Assembly (NCBI GenBank): GCA_002900995.3
Contig: CM035314.1
Location: 2,264,115-2,328,114, forward strand
Length of the DNA stretch: 64,000 nt
Reading direction: 5' to 3'
From: Ganoderma boninense
Lineage: Eukaryota > Basidiomycota > Agaricomycetes > Polyporales > Polyporaceae
Made by a program: the position numbers and the translations under genes. Every line of letters starts with the position of its first letter. Positions within the stretch are counted from its first letter, which is position 1. Under the pieces are notes generated by a model. That model searched no databases. It was not told where the DNA came from and saw only the letters and a program-made list of their open reading frames with translations. Shown piece by piece: positions 33,386 through 45,401 of the stretch.

Positions 33386-34864
33386 ATGGAAAGTGCCGAG
33401 GATTTGCTTGTGAGGTACAAGAAGCACCCCTTTGCGAAGGGTTTGCTGCCTTTCGGGTCTGCTATGGCCAGTCTCGGTTCGCCGGACTGTAAGGTTTTTG
33501 CTCAGCAGGATGGTAGTCAACGTTGGGTGGTGAGTGTGACGCGGGTGCTTGGTGGTGTTTTGATTGACTATTTAGCAGATTCGCGACAGGGCGACTGGTC
33601 AACCGGCTCTCTTTAGCCACGCAGCTGTGTACGCTGAAGGCGATCACATGGCCACGGGCAACTACGTGCCGGCGGATGAGGAGGTGCCGTTTGGTGTCGA
33701 TCCGAGGAATGTGTAAGTACAGCGCAGGGGAGAGGATGGCAGTTGGCTCACATCGGCTTAGGCAACGGCGCGCGAACACGCAGTGCTTTTATACTTATAT
33801 CTTCGACACATTCACGGATATTAGCTTGTATGAGGGGCAGTGGGTGAGTGAGTGTGGCTCATTTAGTGATGCAGGCCTGATTAATTTCCAGGCTCTGGAC
33901 GAGTACATGAGTGGCATAGCTGGTTTTAACTCTAGGTTGGTACCGCGGCGGGCGTACCTGTCAGGTCAAGACGTTAGGTTCAGAAGCAGGTTTTGGATGC
34001 AGACGCTGATGTTTGTGTGCAAAGCTCCGCAGAGCGACTCGTTGGTCGGATCCGATCACCTGCACCCCTGGGTGATTGAAGCGGAGAGGCAGTCTAAAGG
34101 GTATCACGGCAATCTGGATCGGCCTAGGGTTTGGGTGAGGGACGGCATTGATACAGTCCCTATCTCAGAACGCGGGGCGGGAACTTTGCAGCGGGGAGAT
34201 GTACTGGCGGTGTCATTCACTGTCACGTACCATATCACAAGCTCGTACTGGTTTCCGCAGTTCCACCCCGCGGACTTGGTTGTCTTGAAGTCCGGCGATG
34301 GTGACGTGCCGGACTACAGTGCGCCGGGGATCGATCTCTACAAGCGGCCTCCGCCGAGTTTTGGGGGCGTGGATGGATTAGACGGTGAGGTGCACTGTTG
34401 TGGGTTCTTGGTGGGGGGGTGCTGACGGTGGGTACTTGACAGGCGACAAGGAGGATCCACCGGAGGGCTCGGCGTTGCAGCCGGAAGGAGAGAGGAGGGA
34501 AGACGGTGCGCCAATGGAGGACGTGGTGGAGGCGGGTCTGAAGGTCAACATTGGAGGTGGTGAAGATTCAGTGGAGCGAATGGAGGTGGACGAAAGTGGC
34601 GTACTAGTTGGACGAGGCTCGCCCGATACGTTGGGGTCGGTTGGCGATGGGGAGACGGGGGTCGGGGAAGGTGAGTGTTGTACACCTGTGGGTTTGATGT
34701 TGGCTGACGACGGTGTGGTAGGGTTTGAACTGTTGGGTTCAGCGGAGGGTAACGGGCAAGAAGAGGACAAGGAGTTCGTGGACATTGCGGCTCAGGAGGA
34801 AGCAGTCCAGTTGCGCAAAGTCGGAAGCGGCAGGGCCGGCCGGTCCGGGAGGAAGCGCGTGTAG
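33386..34864 (+). CDS. unknown protein with acidic C-terminal region
   Basis: Five exons splice cleanly: start 33386, introns at about 33534-33580, 33714-33769, 33844-33889 and 34384-34443, stop 34864. The protein is about 420 residues. The N-terminal two thirds look folded, with PFGSAMASLGSPDCKVFAQ, QCFYTYIFDTF, GDVLAVSFTVTYHI and WFPQFHPADLVVLKSGD. The C-terminal third is rich in Asp/Glu/Gly and ends in a basic patch, GRAGRSGRKRV. I do not recognise a domain. Beta-strand-rich patterns such as RGDVLAVSFTVTYH recall a binding fold, but this is not evidence of function. It lies next to R1 in opposite orientation. Confidence 0.6.
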
Positions 34865-35596
34865 AAAGATGCAGAGAACGACAAGATGATGGCGGTAAGA
34901 TTTGGGAACACATGGAACGAGTGTGGGGTTGAATCGGGGCGTGGCGGGTGGTTTTGGGGCCTTTGTGTGTGAGAGTTGGTTGTATGATAGATTGGCGAGT
35001 TTGGAAGGTGAAACGATGGGATAGAGTCTTACATGCACTCGAAGTTTGGAGATAAGTAGGGGAGACAATTGATAGGCGGATAAGGGCCGTAGCGAACGAA
35101 GTTTTGAGACGAAATATACTCAGACTGTGGGACGAAGGACGTTGTATGTTCGACATCGGAAGCAAGGGCGCATGATTTGACACATTGTTAATAGGGAGAG
35201 CAGTGAATTGGAGTCGGGAGTTACATTTGGAGGGAGGTACAAGTGCAGAGGTATGGAATTTTCATATGCAGGGCGTACACAGCGCAGAACACGGGAACGT
35301 ACAAACGGTCAACACGAAGGAAGCGGACCTACGGATATCATTACAGGAGATGCAGACGGACGTGACAAGCTAGTAAGACATGCGAGACCGACGAAGCGAC
35401 GGGCTGGCAGAAAGTGAGCGTCGGAATGTACGTTACAGAAGAGTAAGAGGATGCATAAGACGGCTGGGTGGGGAGCAGAGTTCGCGGACAGGCTGCGAGC
35501 CAATAGGGGACGAATCGTACAAAACAAGCTACATCCTTCGAGGCCAGAGAGACGCCTTTCGCAACTGAGTTAGCGGGGAATGACAAAGAGCACGGG
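34865..35596. other. intergenic, nothing recognised
   Basis: Purine-rich spacer; no supportable gene. Confidence 0.45.
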
Positions 35597-37472
35597 CTAG
35601 GCTCGACTCACATCCCTATGAGAGCCAACGTCGTCATCCCGGCGGAACCGTGTTTGCGTCGGGGTCAGGTCGCCGTCGTCGAAGGACGAGGAGTCTGTGA
35701 AGCTTCTATACTGTGACTGTGTGGGAGTGAGCTCGCCGGGGTCTATATAAGTAAGGTCGACAGTGGCTCTATAGCGAGATCGAGTAGGTGTGAGATCCGC
35801 GGCGTGCAGTGGTGGCATGTCTGCGGACGCTGGTGCAGAGGAACCCGAGGAAGATTGGGTGACAGCGGGAGCATAAAACGCCGGTGGCAGAAGAGATGGC
35901 AGCATGGGGACAGAGGGCCTCGATGGCTGAGGCGGAGCCGTCGTCTGAGGGGTAAAATGAAGGGAATAGAGACAGTTCAGCGGCTCACGCACGATCGAAG
36001 AGGGCAAAGACTTACCGAAAATGACGGGAGACCCCCCCTGGCGAGACTCTGGAAGTCCGAGGGCAGCTGAGGAGGATTGTGGTTGTCGGGGACGATAGGT
36101 TGACCGTTAGCCAGGCGAAGAGCTTGAATAAACGGGCGGAAGTTCGTAAGGGTGAGTTAAGTCGGAGTAGATGATGAAGCGGGACGTACTGCGAGATATG
36201 GGAACCTGGAGCGAGGGGCGGCGGGCCGCGGAAAAGGTGGAGTGCATGTCGACGGGACGGGGCGCGGGAGTCTGGTAAGCGGAGCCCTCAAACGACAGTT
36301 TCGCGAAGGGGGTCGGGTAAGAACACGGGACCGCGACATTGTCTCCAGGTTGTTGGGAGATTGGAGGTGCGGGAGACGCGGTGGGAAGGTGTGCGACAGA
36401 CAGGTGCGCATCGCAGCGGTACGGCAGATGAGTGTATGCAAGGTTGGCGTCGTCGGTTGATGTGTCTCCATGAGAGGAACGGGTTTGGAACGCGTCGACG
36501 AGATCTTGGTAGGTGTCGTAACCGACAGTTGGTTGCTGAGGAGGGAGGTCCGTTAACCCAGATAAAGTAGCGGTGGGAGGAGGGGGAACGTCGAGGTTGG
36601 GAGCCGAAAAGTGATGAGGGACTTGAACATGCTCGGGATCGTACGGTGCGTCGAGAGAGGAGGCGTAGAAGAGAGATAAGCTTGGATCGGTGAAGTCCGG
36701 GGGGAAGGTAGACGCTGGGATGGGAGCTACGGAGAAAGACGTGGAGTGTGCAGGAGGGCTTGTGAAAAAGGAGAGGTCTGCAGCATCGGGCGAGAATACG
36801 GCATGATCGTGGAGGCGGGGTAACACAGGGGCGGAGGATGTGGCGAGGTACGGGTTCGGAGACGGGGCCTGGTGGGAGGCAGCCTGGTCTTGTCGGACCA
36901 CTGGAGGAGGCGCCTCAACGACGACAGCCGGATCGGTGCACACCTTGTGGGTGTTAGCGAAGAACGAGGTGCGAGTGGCAGAGATGTACCTTTTTCTCGT
37001 CGGAAGGGCGAGGGAGCCCCGAGGTGTCGACATCGGGCGAAGCACCTCGTTTGCGTTTGCTGCTTTCACACCGTGCCTTCCGTCTGTCTGCCGACCAGAT
37101 GCAAGTGCGCTGGTAGCGAGCGCACTGGAAACAGATAGGCGGCTGGCCGACACACTGGCAAGGGGAGTTTTCTAGCGAGAGCTGCGACAAGGAAAGGGAA
37201 AGAACCTACTCTCTCTTTGAAGGCATTGCACGTGTCACAACCGAACTTCATAGCTTCTTCATCGTCGATAGGACTGTGAGGCCCTCGCCAGTTGAACCCT
37301 GTGGTGTACAGTTGGAAGGGGCACTCTGAGTCAAGTAGCAATATGGAGACACTGACCACCGGGGAAACCTGACGGGGAGCATGGTGTTAGTCAGAGCACT
37401 GTAGGAAAGAGCAGAGCGGACTTTGGTACCTGAGCCTGAGCCGGAAGGGATGGTCGAGGATCGGGTACTCAT
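35597..37472 (-). CDS. Cys-rich, Ser/Pro-rich protein, zinc-finger-like N-terminus
   Basis: The N-terminal exons from the ATG at 37472 encode two Cys clusters, CDTCNAFKE and, after an intron, CQCVGQPPICFQCARYQRTC, followed by a basic stretch ESSKRKRG. This arrangement suggests zinc binding and nuclear localisation. The remainder is Ser/Pro/Thr-rich and low in structure, ending with three copies of a D/E-LTPT-x3-YR/FR motif between about 35640 and 35800. I can connect the exons as far as about 36107 in one frame; the join to the last exons needs a frame change near a seven-base G/C run at about 36035, so the 3' structure is uncertain. A regulatory protein is the most natural guess, with no proof. 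Confidence 0.45.
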
Positions 37473-37718
37473 TGCGAAGAGTGTAGGCGAAGGGGCTTGC
37501 AGGGTGCGGTAAGGGTGGGACAGAGGAGATAGGCAGACGTGGTGAGACGCCTTTTTGACGGAGGTGACGGAGGCGAGCCAGGAGGTGAGGTAGAACCGCA
37601 GCGGGAAGGTGGGTGAGGATAGAGGATTTTTGAGTTCGAAGGCACGCTGCGGCCCGGCAGGCTGGAGCCGATAACGACGTGAGTGGAGAGGCGGACGGTT
37701 TAGGAGGGCGTACTTACT

Positions 37719-38089
37719 ATGATGTTTGACGCCTGCCAGGAACGTACATATTGGTCAGAAGTTCCTTCTCGCAAGAAGCAAGAAGGTGGTACGGTACAAC
37801 CGTGTTGGTCGTGTGTAGAAGGAGAAGGGAAACGATGCGTAGTACAAAACTCTAACCATACCGGAGGATCACCGGTCCACCGGTGGAAGGGCGTGATTGG
37901 ACGGCAAGCGTCGCCGCAGTGCAGGATGAGATATACGTGGGCGCTCCGCCCTTTCCATATCCAGAAGTGAAATTACGAGTCTTGCAAAGAAGTTGGGCTA
38001 ACGCGTGGGAGGTGGGAGTCTGTTGCAAAGTCAAAAAGAAATTACGAGACTGGGCAGTCTCGAGGATGCCTCGTGGCCGACATGCGTAG
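37719..38089 (+). CDS. small Cys-containing protein, unknown
   Basis: Two probable exons. The first has CWSCVEGEGKRC, a possible single zinc knuckle. The second, starting after the acceptor CAGTGCAG near 37922, reads DEIYVGAPPFPYPEVKLRVL and ends at 38089 in a basic tail MPRGRHA. The codon pattern and splice sites look real, but no family is recognised. Confidence 0.4.
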
Positions 38090-38245
38090 GGAAAAATCGG
38101 AGAATTGCGTAAAGGTACAGTGATGTACAACTACGAGCGATGACGGTGCTCAGCGTCGAAATCCGGGACATGGTCTCCGAGTGTCTGGACGACTTCCGCG
38201 GTATCTATGGTCGAAACGGGGTGGCTTGGTCTGCATGGCGGCAAA

Positions 38246-39094
38246 CTAGTCAGCACGGAAGATCTGTGGTGTGCAGTGCGCAGGTAAAGGGACTTTCCTA
38301 TCGTGAGTGACCAGAGAAGCGTCTGATTCCAAGACCCACAGCGCACCGGAGCAGGTTACAGGTAGCGTTAGGTGTGGCGTACGCCAGACGGTGCATAAAT
38401 CGAGAACCATGATTGCATGGTCAGAGAATACGGTTCTTCCGTCACCGTCAACGTCGGAAGACGGACCCCAGGATTGTACGGACGTAAACTCGTAGCCACG
38501 AGCCTCGTACTTCCCACACGCGAGCGTCAGCTTTTCCGATGGGGAGATGTCTTCAACCAAAGCTTTGTCGTTCAAGGTCTGCGTCGGGAAACCGCAGATC
38601 GCACCGTGCAGAGAAAGAATGTTCACGACAATTGTCGTCCAGAAATACAGAAGGGGGCTGGCGGCGTTGTCCGTCGAACTCTGTATGACGTCGAGGTGCT
38701 TGCCTGTAGGAGCGATGTAGCGGCATACACATTTGATGCCGGTGTATGCAGATCCAGCGTGTAACTGGAACGCGTGGTCCAAGGTTGCGAGGTTCGAACT
38801 TTCGAGGGTGTCAACGAAATCTGAGTACGCGGTTTCCGGGACGTAAATGTCCATGTCACCGGGATCCCAAGCATTCGTCCAGGCGAAAAATGCGAGCGCG
38901 CTCGATCCTGAGATGATGGCGCGGTGGATCGTCAGAAGGCCGTCGAAATCTTGAGCGAGGTTCCCGAAGAACCATCGCAGGGTTGTAAAGTAGCGGCGAC
39001 AGAACTCTGCTGCGACCAAGGACTGTAGACCTCGGCAGCAAGCAGCACATCGCACCAGTGCCATCGTGTTGCAGAGCTGGAGGACATGCGACAT
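38246..39094 (-). CDS. F-box/nucleotidyltransferase-like protein A
   Basis: An open frame of about 280 residues. An F-box-like helical start (SHVLQLCNTMALVRCAACC) is followed by IISGSSALAFFAWT and DPGDMDIYVPE, a pattern resembling the G-S and D-x-D residues of the nucleotidyltransferase fold seen in many uncharacterised basidiomycete proteins. The start is set at 39094; an upstream exon is possible. A paralogue with one nonsense codon lies at 42213-43235. The catalytic acidic pair is present here and absent in the paralogue. Function unknown. Confidence 0.6.
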   Translation of the reverse strand: MSHVLQLCNTMALVRCAACCRGLQSLVAAEFCRRYFTTLRWFFGNLAQDFDGLLTIHRAIISGSSALAFFAWTNAWDPGDMDIYVPETAYSDFVDTLESSNLATLDHAFQLHAGSAYTGIKCVCRYIAPTGKHLDVIQSSTDNAASPLLYFWTTIVVNILSLHGAICGFPTQTLNDKALVEDISPSEKLTLACGKYEARGYEFTSVQSWGPSSDVDGDGRTVFSDHAIMVLDLCTVWRTPHLTLPVTCSGALWVLESDASLVTHDRKVPLPAHCTPQIFRAD

Positions 39095-39750
39095 GGCGTC
39101 GAGATGGAGTCTGGGATTCGGTTTCGAAGTTGTACGGGAGCACACAGTGTGCGGTACTCACGACATTGGTACACTTGAACGTGCTCTGCAAAGATCGCGA
39201 TTTAGTCAAGTAGACAGAGCGTAGGTATAAACGATGGGACTCACTGGAAGCAGGAGAAAAAAGGCTTACGACAGTCGATTGAGATGTGTTCCGCTGTATA
39301 AAAGCTCAGAGGCTGAAGCGCTTTCCCGGGCGTAAAAGTGCACGCCCCGGTGGAGGCCAAGATTCGGACGCGCTACCAGAAAGTGGTGAGAACAGTCTGG
39401 TCTGCTAGGCGATGGGTAGACTGGTCAGGTCCAGCGATGAGTAAGCAAATGTGTGCTATGTGTACGAGGGAAAGTTGTGTAGGGTGGATGGGTTGCGAAT
39501 GTGGCCGGTTGAGAAGTGAAGGTTGCGAGGGCAACGGTGTAGAGTGTGCACCGGTGTCGGGAATCAGGTGTTTTTGACGACCGACATAGGTACGGGAATA
39601 GTCACGCTGATTGACCTTGTGAACAGACGATGAGCTGTTGAAGTAACTGGCGGGTGCGGGAGCGGTGTAGGGAGCTGAGACGGGTGGTGGCTAGGCGAAG
39701 TACATAGAGTACAAATAGAGGCACGTACCAATAGACCACGCCAAGCCAGC
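39095..39750. other. intergenic, nothing recognised
   Basis: A plus-strand frame at 39338-39577 is Cys-rich (MCAMCTRESCVGWMGCECG) and could be an exon of a small Cys-rich gene, but I find no start or partner exon with confidence. Confidence 0.35.
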
Positions 39751-40645
39751 ATGGAAGGAGTCCCCGCAGTGGCCGTTTCCGTGCCTCTGTATATCCCGTT
39801 GCCCTGCCATCCGTTGACGAGGAGGAAGGTAAGCCAGCGTGCATCGAACTTCGAGACGGCGAGGGAAGCTGATGTGTACTTACTTCTCATGGTAGAAATA
39901 TGTGCTTGCAAATGTCGAGGTCGAAATCGTCCGGCGTTCGGGAGTTCGAGTCAAGACACAGTGGGTAGTTGTTGAAGCTGCGACGGGTTCCATGGGCAAC
40001 CTTGGTGCACGGAGGCCTTCGGCACCCATCATTCCGGGCGTGGCGTTGTTCATGCCAGATGACGCGACGAAAGCACCTGTGTACATGTTCGTCAATTACA
40101 TTGAAGGGGTGCGAGTACAGGTAAGTACAGACGTAGTAGGCGACGGGCTTACTGATGTCAGGTTGTAGCCCGGGTGGATCGTGGACGTTAAGCTTTCAGG
40201 GTCAGCACCCGAGCTCCGGGACCTCGCTGTCTACACTTCGGTGCGGATGAACCGAGGTTCCCGGACACAATACTCTGCGGAGACGCCTTTGGAGGGTTTG
40301 GGCATTTGGGGTCGAGGAGTTGTGTCAGAAGTTCCCGAAGAGGAGCTGGGGGCAGCGAGGGCCGAAACGGTAGCCCCGGTACGAGAGGTTGTCGACGATT
40401 GCAAGGCCGAGTCGAGCTCCATTGCAGGCGAAAAGGCCTTTGAGTCCAGTGTAGAAAGGAACAGGTGGAAGGTGTCGGAAGGAATTGCAGACAAGGTGCC
40501 TCAAGAGGTGGTTTATGATGTCGGTGAAGGAAGAGAAACCAGCGGAGGGAAAGGGGAGCAGTGGTGCCAGGGTGGTATTGACGACGAAGGGATTTGTCCG
40601 ATGAATTGTCCGGTGCACTCTGTGGAGGATTTGTACGCGAAATAG
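39751..40645 (+). CDS. unknown intron-bearing gene
   Basis: Three exons: start 39751, introns at about 39829-39895 and 40122-40168, stop 40645. About 250 residues. Middle part: KYVLANVEVEIVRRSG, PGVALFMPDDATKAPVYMFV and PGWIVDVKLSGSAPELRDLA, which look like a folded beta-rich domain. The C-terminal part is acidic and Ser/Glu-rich. No domain recognised. The true start may lie in a further upstream exon. Confidence 0.5.
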
Positions 40646-42212
40646 TTGGCATCTGGGTTACAAAGCGTTTGTAGCAGGGGGGCACGGCAAGGTTGAGTGG
40701 AAGTCGGTTGTCGTGCGATGGTAGGTCAAGGGCATGTGAAGAACGGTTTGAGTGGGGCTGGTGTTACAGCGTACAGACAGCTCTGGAGCATTCGGGCAGA
40801 GCTTTCGGAGAAGGCGCAGTTAGGATCTGAGATTAGGCTGGCGTAAGGAGCGCTGGCAAGCGCGGGCAACTCGACTCTTGAATCAGACAGTTCCGAACCG
40901 TGGCTAATTTGATGCTGCTCTGTGACAGGACTTGCTTTGCGACACGAAGTTCCACCGAGAGCGATGGTAAGGAAGGCTAAGGTAAGGACCTTGAATTCGC
41001 TGTTTACCCCGACGATCCACGTTACTGCTGCAGGTGTCGGTTGGTCAGCAACATCGACGAAAAAATGTAATGGAGAAGGAGCCTCAGCGTTTTGAAGGAT
41101 GAAGGATGGGATGGCCGTATGGAATGGGGATGTGCAGCATGGGCTCGGTGAGCACGCCGGCACCGGGTCGCCGGCAGCTCCGTTGCTGAGACCGTGGGTT
41201 TCATAGAGCGAGCCGCGGTCTGGAGGGCTGGGAAGCCTGGCGAAGCGGAGGCTGTTGCGGGCGTCGCAAACTGATTGCTGACCACACTGTCTTGTTTAGT
41301 GGTAAATCATATTTACGGCTGGTGAAGGTTGCACCAGGTCAGGAGACACGGGGATACCCAGGCGCGCAGTGTCCGCCAGGGGTCGGATGTAGGAGTTCGT
41401 CCGAAAGATATGGAAGGTGGCATCCAGTAGAGACGAGTGAGTTGCGTTCGTCACTATGGTGAGTATTTTACGGAGTCTACAACGTATACGGTACCGAAGT
41501 GCGAGAGCTTCAAGCTATGCCTACTTTCTGACGAAATGAATTGTCAGGACCAGTACGGCGTACAGTTAGCGCCGTGCGGCTGGGGAATGTTGCACGTATG
41601 ACGGTGTCGGGCGACAGACGTAGTCAGTGGTGGATATTCGCGGTAGCCGGGCAGTTCGATGGGGTTGCGCGGGCTGGCTATGGGACACTATGCAAACCAA
41701 GTGAGCAGGTGAGCTCGTTTTCCATGATGCGAAGGATATGTCGTTGAATATGTGAGAAGGCATTCCAAGGGTACAGAAGAGCACGCCGAGCTTTGACATG
41801 AGTAGGTACAACGCACTTGAAGCCAGCAGTAAGCTGCAGACCCGCATACAGGGCACCGTGTAGTCAGGCTGCAGTGAGAGCGATGATTGAGGGGAGAAAT
41901 TCAGCGTGCGACTAGTGGACATTGTGGCGCATGCGTAGAGTGTCTGCTATGTCTTGGATCGGAGGCTGAATGTTCCTTGGGTATAGGATCGCATCGTGTA
42001 CCTTTCACGAGTACATGCGTTCATGCGTGGAGGTTCGCACAGCAGGCACTGGTTACCCAGGATAGTCAAATGTTGTGAGTGGGAGGCGTAGGCCTTGCTG
42101 ATGCAGTGACATGTGATGCGCAGCGAGGGTTATGATGTTGAGGTAAGAAGAGGTTCTGCTCATTTTGAGACGACGGTACAACATATGACGACGAAGCTAT
42201 GGCGCAATGGGC
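40646..42212. other. intergenic with an orphan open frame
   Basis: The plus-strand stretch 41541-41747 reads SAVRLGNVARMTVSGDRRSQ and may be an exon of an unrecognised gene. The rest shows no supportable feature. Confidence 0.35.
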
Positions 42213-43235
42213 CTAGAACGATGAACGGCGAATGGGGTGGGTTGCGATGGACGACAGAACCGTACGTGTGTTATCATAGTAGAAGTCCTTGACAGTGGAG
42301 ATGAATGCAGATTTATCTGCCATGAAGTGAATATGTATCGACACGACGTAAGCGGGAAGAATGGACTTGTCCTCAGTGCAACCACTCTGACATCTGTCTT
42401 GGGTGGGAATTCGCCATGCTGTCATTGCACCGTAAGGAGCGACGTTCGACTCGCGAAGACTGTCCAAATCCACGAAGAACCCGTCGAAAAAGACAACGAG
42501 CGATCCTGGGTCACCAAAGTACCTGGCTTGGAAAGGACAGACATGGAGGTGCTTGCCACACCCGCCCGACAGCGGTATTGACGATGAATATGGGCCGCTG
42601 CTGAATGATGACCATTCTTCGGAGTATCTAGGGAGTTGGAAGCCGTAGGAGTGGAGACGGTCGGCCGTATCGTAGTCGAGGCACCTTCTAGCCTCCATGT
42701 GGCCGTCGCAGGAGAGGCCGCGGTAATTGAGGGTGAGTCTTGGATAAGCGCAACCAAAAGACGATTCAGTGACGAAGTTCATCAGAGCCGTGGTCCATGC
42801 TCCGCAGACCACATCGCAGGCGGATGCCGTGGACGATTCGTACACATGCACGACGAGGCCCGAGGTGAGGTGGAACTGCGCAATCCTGGCGATATGCCGA
42901 AGGGAGGGAAACGAAGCGGGGGCTGGCTTGTTGATGGCATGAGTGACGTGTGTGCCGAACGGAATGATACGGCTGAGGCGCTGTAGAAATGGTTTGAAGT
43001 CGATGTTTCCTACGGCAATCTCCAATGTCGCGCCGCAGAGCGAGGGATCGTGTAGTATTTGCGACAAAGCTGCCTCTCCGACGATCAGGGCGCGGGAGCG
43101 AGTCAGCGCTGGGAGGAAACCCGCGGGGTTGGTGAAGAAGCGTGCGACCAGGTTAAAAAGGGAGAGGCGAAGTTCTTTAGTCGCCAGCAAGTACATGTCT
43201 CAACACGTTGCGCGCCAGGCAAGCAGTGAGGCCAT
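42213..43235 (-). pseudogene. F-box/nucleotidyltransferase-like protein B, one nonsense codon
   Basis: Paralogue of 38246-39094. From an ATG at 43235 the frame reads MASLLAWRATC, then TGA (43200-43202), then DMYLLATKELRLSLFNL, which lines up without gaps with MALVRCAACCRGLQSLVAAE and following residues of protein A. The stop sits exactly at an Arg of protein A. Downstream, IVGEAALSQIL corresponds to ISGSSALAFF, but the acidic pair of the fold is lost (ATLEIAVG). A start at the ATG just after the TGA (43196) would give a shortened 327-residue protein. I favour a pseudogene or a protein with a truncated start. Confidence 0.55.
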
Positions 43236-44551
43236 TGGCATGTGGGGGAAGATGAACTGACTTGCGAGAGCAACATGGCTAGGAAGGCGTCGGAATGGGA
43301 CGTGCGAGATGGATGAAGATGACTGCTCACCGGTTGGCATATATAGGAGCGTAGAGCACTGTTTCCATTGGGACTGGATAGCGATGGTCGGAGGGGCCGA
43401 CGTCGGGAGGCAGGGAGAGTAGACCTAATGGCTGTGGGAAGTGCAATGAGCGTATGGTACAAGACAGTCGTGTAGATAAAGAGACGTACATCGTTGCAGA
43501 TACAAGTAGAGAGCGGCCAGCGCACAGCTTTCAAGTTCGGAGCCCGCTGGGAGGAGAAGAAAGCAGGCAATGCAGGTCAGTGCAATGTGAGGTAAAATCG
43601 GCGAGGAGTTTTGGGGGTCGCAAGAATTGACGTCCGCAGGGGGCGTGCACCGTGGGGAGTGGTACCGGAATGTGTACGCCGGGAGGAGGGGTTTGAAGTG
43701 ACTAGGAGCTTCTTGTAGTTGTGGTCGAGCGAGTTGCTGAAACTGGGATGCGCGGAACGCTCGAAAGCCGAAGAAAAGTGAGAAGGGTGCACCAGACGAC
43801 GGGTTGATCATGCGCATGAGGCCCGGCGCCGGTTTGGAAACCGGCGATGCGCTTGTAGACGGCGAAAGTGGGGGCTCTGAACCTGAGTCGAGCATGAAAT
43901 GGCAAAGTGGCAGCTTGCCGAAAAACTGCGACGTGGAGGCTCGGAACGCAGGTTATCCAGAAATAAGAGCAACTGTTTAGAAGCTGAGAAGATGCATACC
44001 TGTTGTAGCTTTGCGAGGTGAGAGACCCCGAAGTAGGAAGGTACCGACCGGTACCTTGAGCGTTGAGGGAAACATCAAAGCCCCAGCAAGGGGGAGGGTG
44101 AACTCCGCTACGCGGCACAGCCCGAGTTCTCACGCCCACATGACAAAACCTGGCGTGTCGTAGCACAGCAAGTTCAAAAGTCCCTCCCGTCACTGTGAGT
44201 GTCGTATGGAATTACTGGTGTTAAATCGTCTGTTTAGCAAAGCGATGCAGGGAGGCTCGACGAATTTCATGCGTATGAGGCAGCAGGCTCGCATTGAGCT
44301 GGCTCCACACAGCCATCGGGACCGGCAAGAATAACCGTCAGCTGATATTCAATTGTGGAAATCAGACGGGGATCAGACGTTGAAATTGTCCTTTAGGGAA
44401 GGTGACGGAAATTGTAAAGTGGAGGATATAAACCTGGTTTGTGACGGGCTGTACACCGAGAAGCACCTTCCTCCCTGACAGAACTTCACGGCTTTGCAAG
44501 GAAACCATGCAAACGCACCTAATCCCCGGCGATCCCGGGTACTGGAGCCTG
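43236..44551. other. unassigned region
   Basis: Minus-strand open frames at 43425-43895 and 43702-44193 overlap in different phases. The stretch LMRMINPSSGAPFSLFFGF looks partly coding, but I recognise no family and cannot define splice sites. Confidence 0.3.
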
Positions 44552-44692
44552 CTAGTGTTCCATGTATCTCACTTGAAGCCATCGAGAAAGCCGCTAGTGT
44601 TCCATATATTGCACTTGGACACGTCAAGAAGGCGGCTAGTGTTCCATGTATCTCACTTGAACACTTCGAGAACACAACTAGTGTTCCATGCC
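44552..44692 (+). repeat. 42-base tandem repeat, about 3.3 copies
   Basis: Units start at 44552, 44594, 44636 and 44678 with CTAGTGTTCCATG, each full unit exactly 42 bases (14 codons). Read on the plus strand the units give ASVPCISLEAIEKA-like 14-residue repeats inside an open frame at 44494-44784; on the minus strand they give EIHGTLAAF-like repeats. A length divisible by three and sequence drift between units fit a coding repeat, but no gene context is clear. Confidence 0.65.
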
Positions 44693-45401
44693 CTGCAGGT
44701 GAGAGAAAGCTTAGTGCTACCTATGGAGCCATCGTCCCTGACAGCACATCACAGAGCGGGCTTAGAGGTGAACGGGGACCTTAAAACTTCACCGAAGACC
44801 TCATCGATCTCTCCAGGAGAGGTATGTGAACTTTGATTCACAGTATCATTCCGATGGCTTCGGTAGTTGACTAATGTGCATGCAGAAAACTCAACTTGCT
44901 AGCTGACATTCTTTGTCACCGGATCTCACCCGTGCCGGAGAACGTGTAGCTGCACATACCATTTAAAGAAGAATGCTTCATGTCTGGTATCAATAGATGA
45001 CGTACAAAGAGTTGTGAACAGAAGTGGCCAATAACAAGCTCCTGTCACAAACTAGTCGTTGCCGTAGAGGAAGCTTCTAAGTGAGTGATCCGAGGAAGTA
45101 CCCGAGATTGGCAGTTGGTGAACCTAAAGACTTGTGGACGATGACGCCACTGCTGTGTGTACGAACATTGCAGACTGCATATAGAGGAGGTATTCTTGGC
45201 TGGTATGTAGGGAATTTTTGGAATTTTTGGTAACCTGGTGCAATGTTTAGTTTGGGTGTTTATACATACAATGACTCAGCATAACAGGATACAGTTGTCT
45301 TGAGGACAAGGTTTACTGTTGTGAGTTGACTGCTCGAACTGCATGGCATTTATGAAGGTATGGTAGGTAACAGTGAGTGGTACCAGTAATCGAGAAGGGT
45401 G
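44693..45401. other. intergenic, nothing recognised
   Basis: AT-richer spacer without a supportable gene. Confidence 0.5.
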
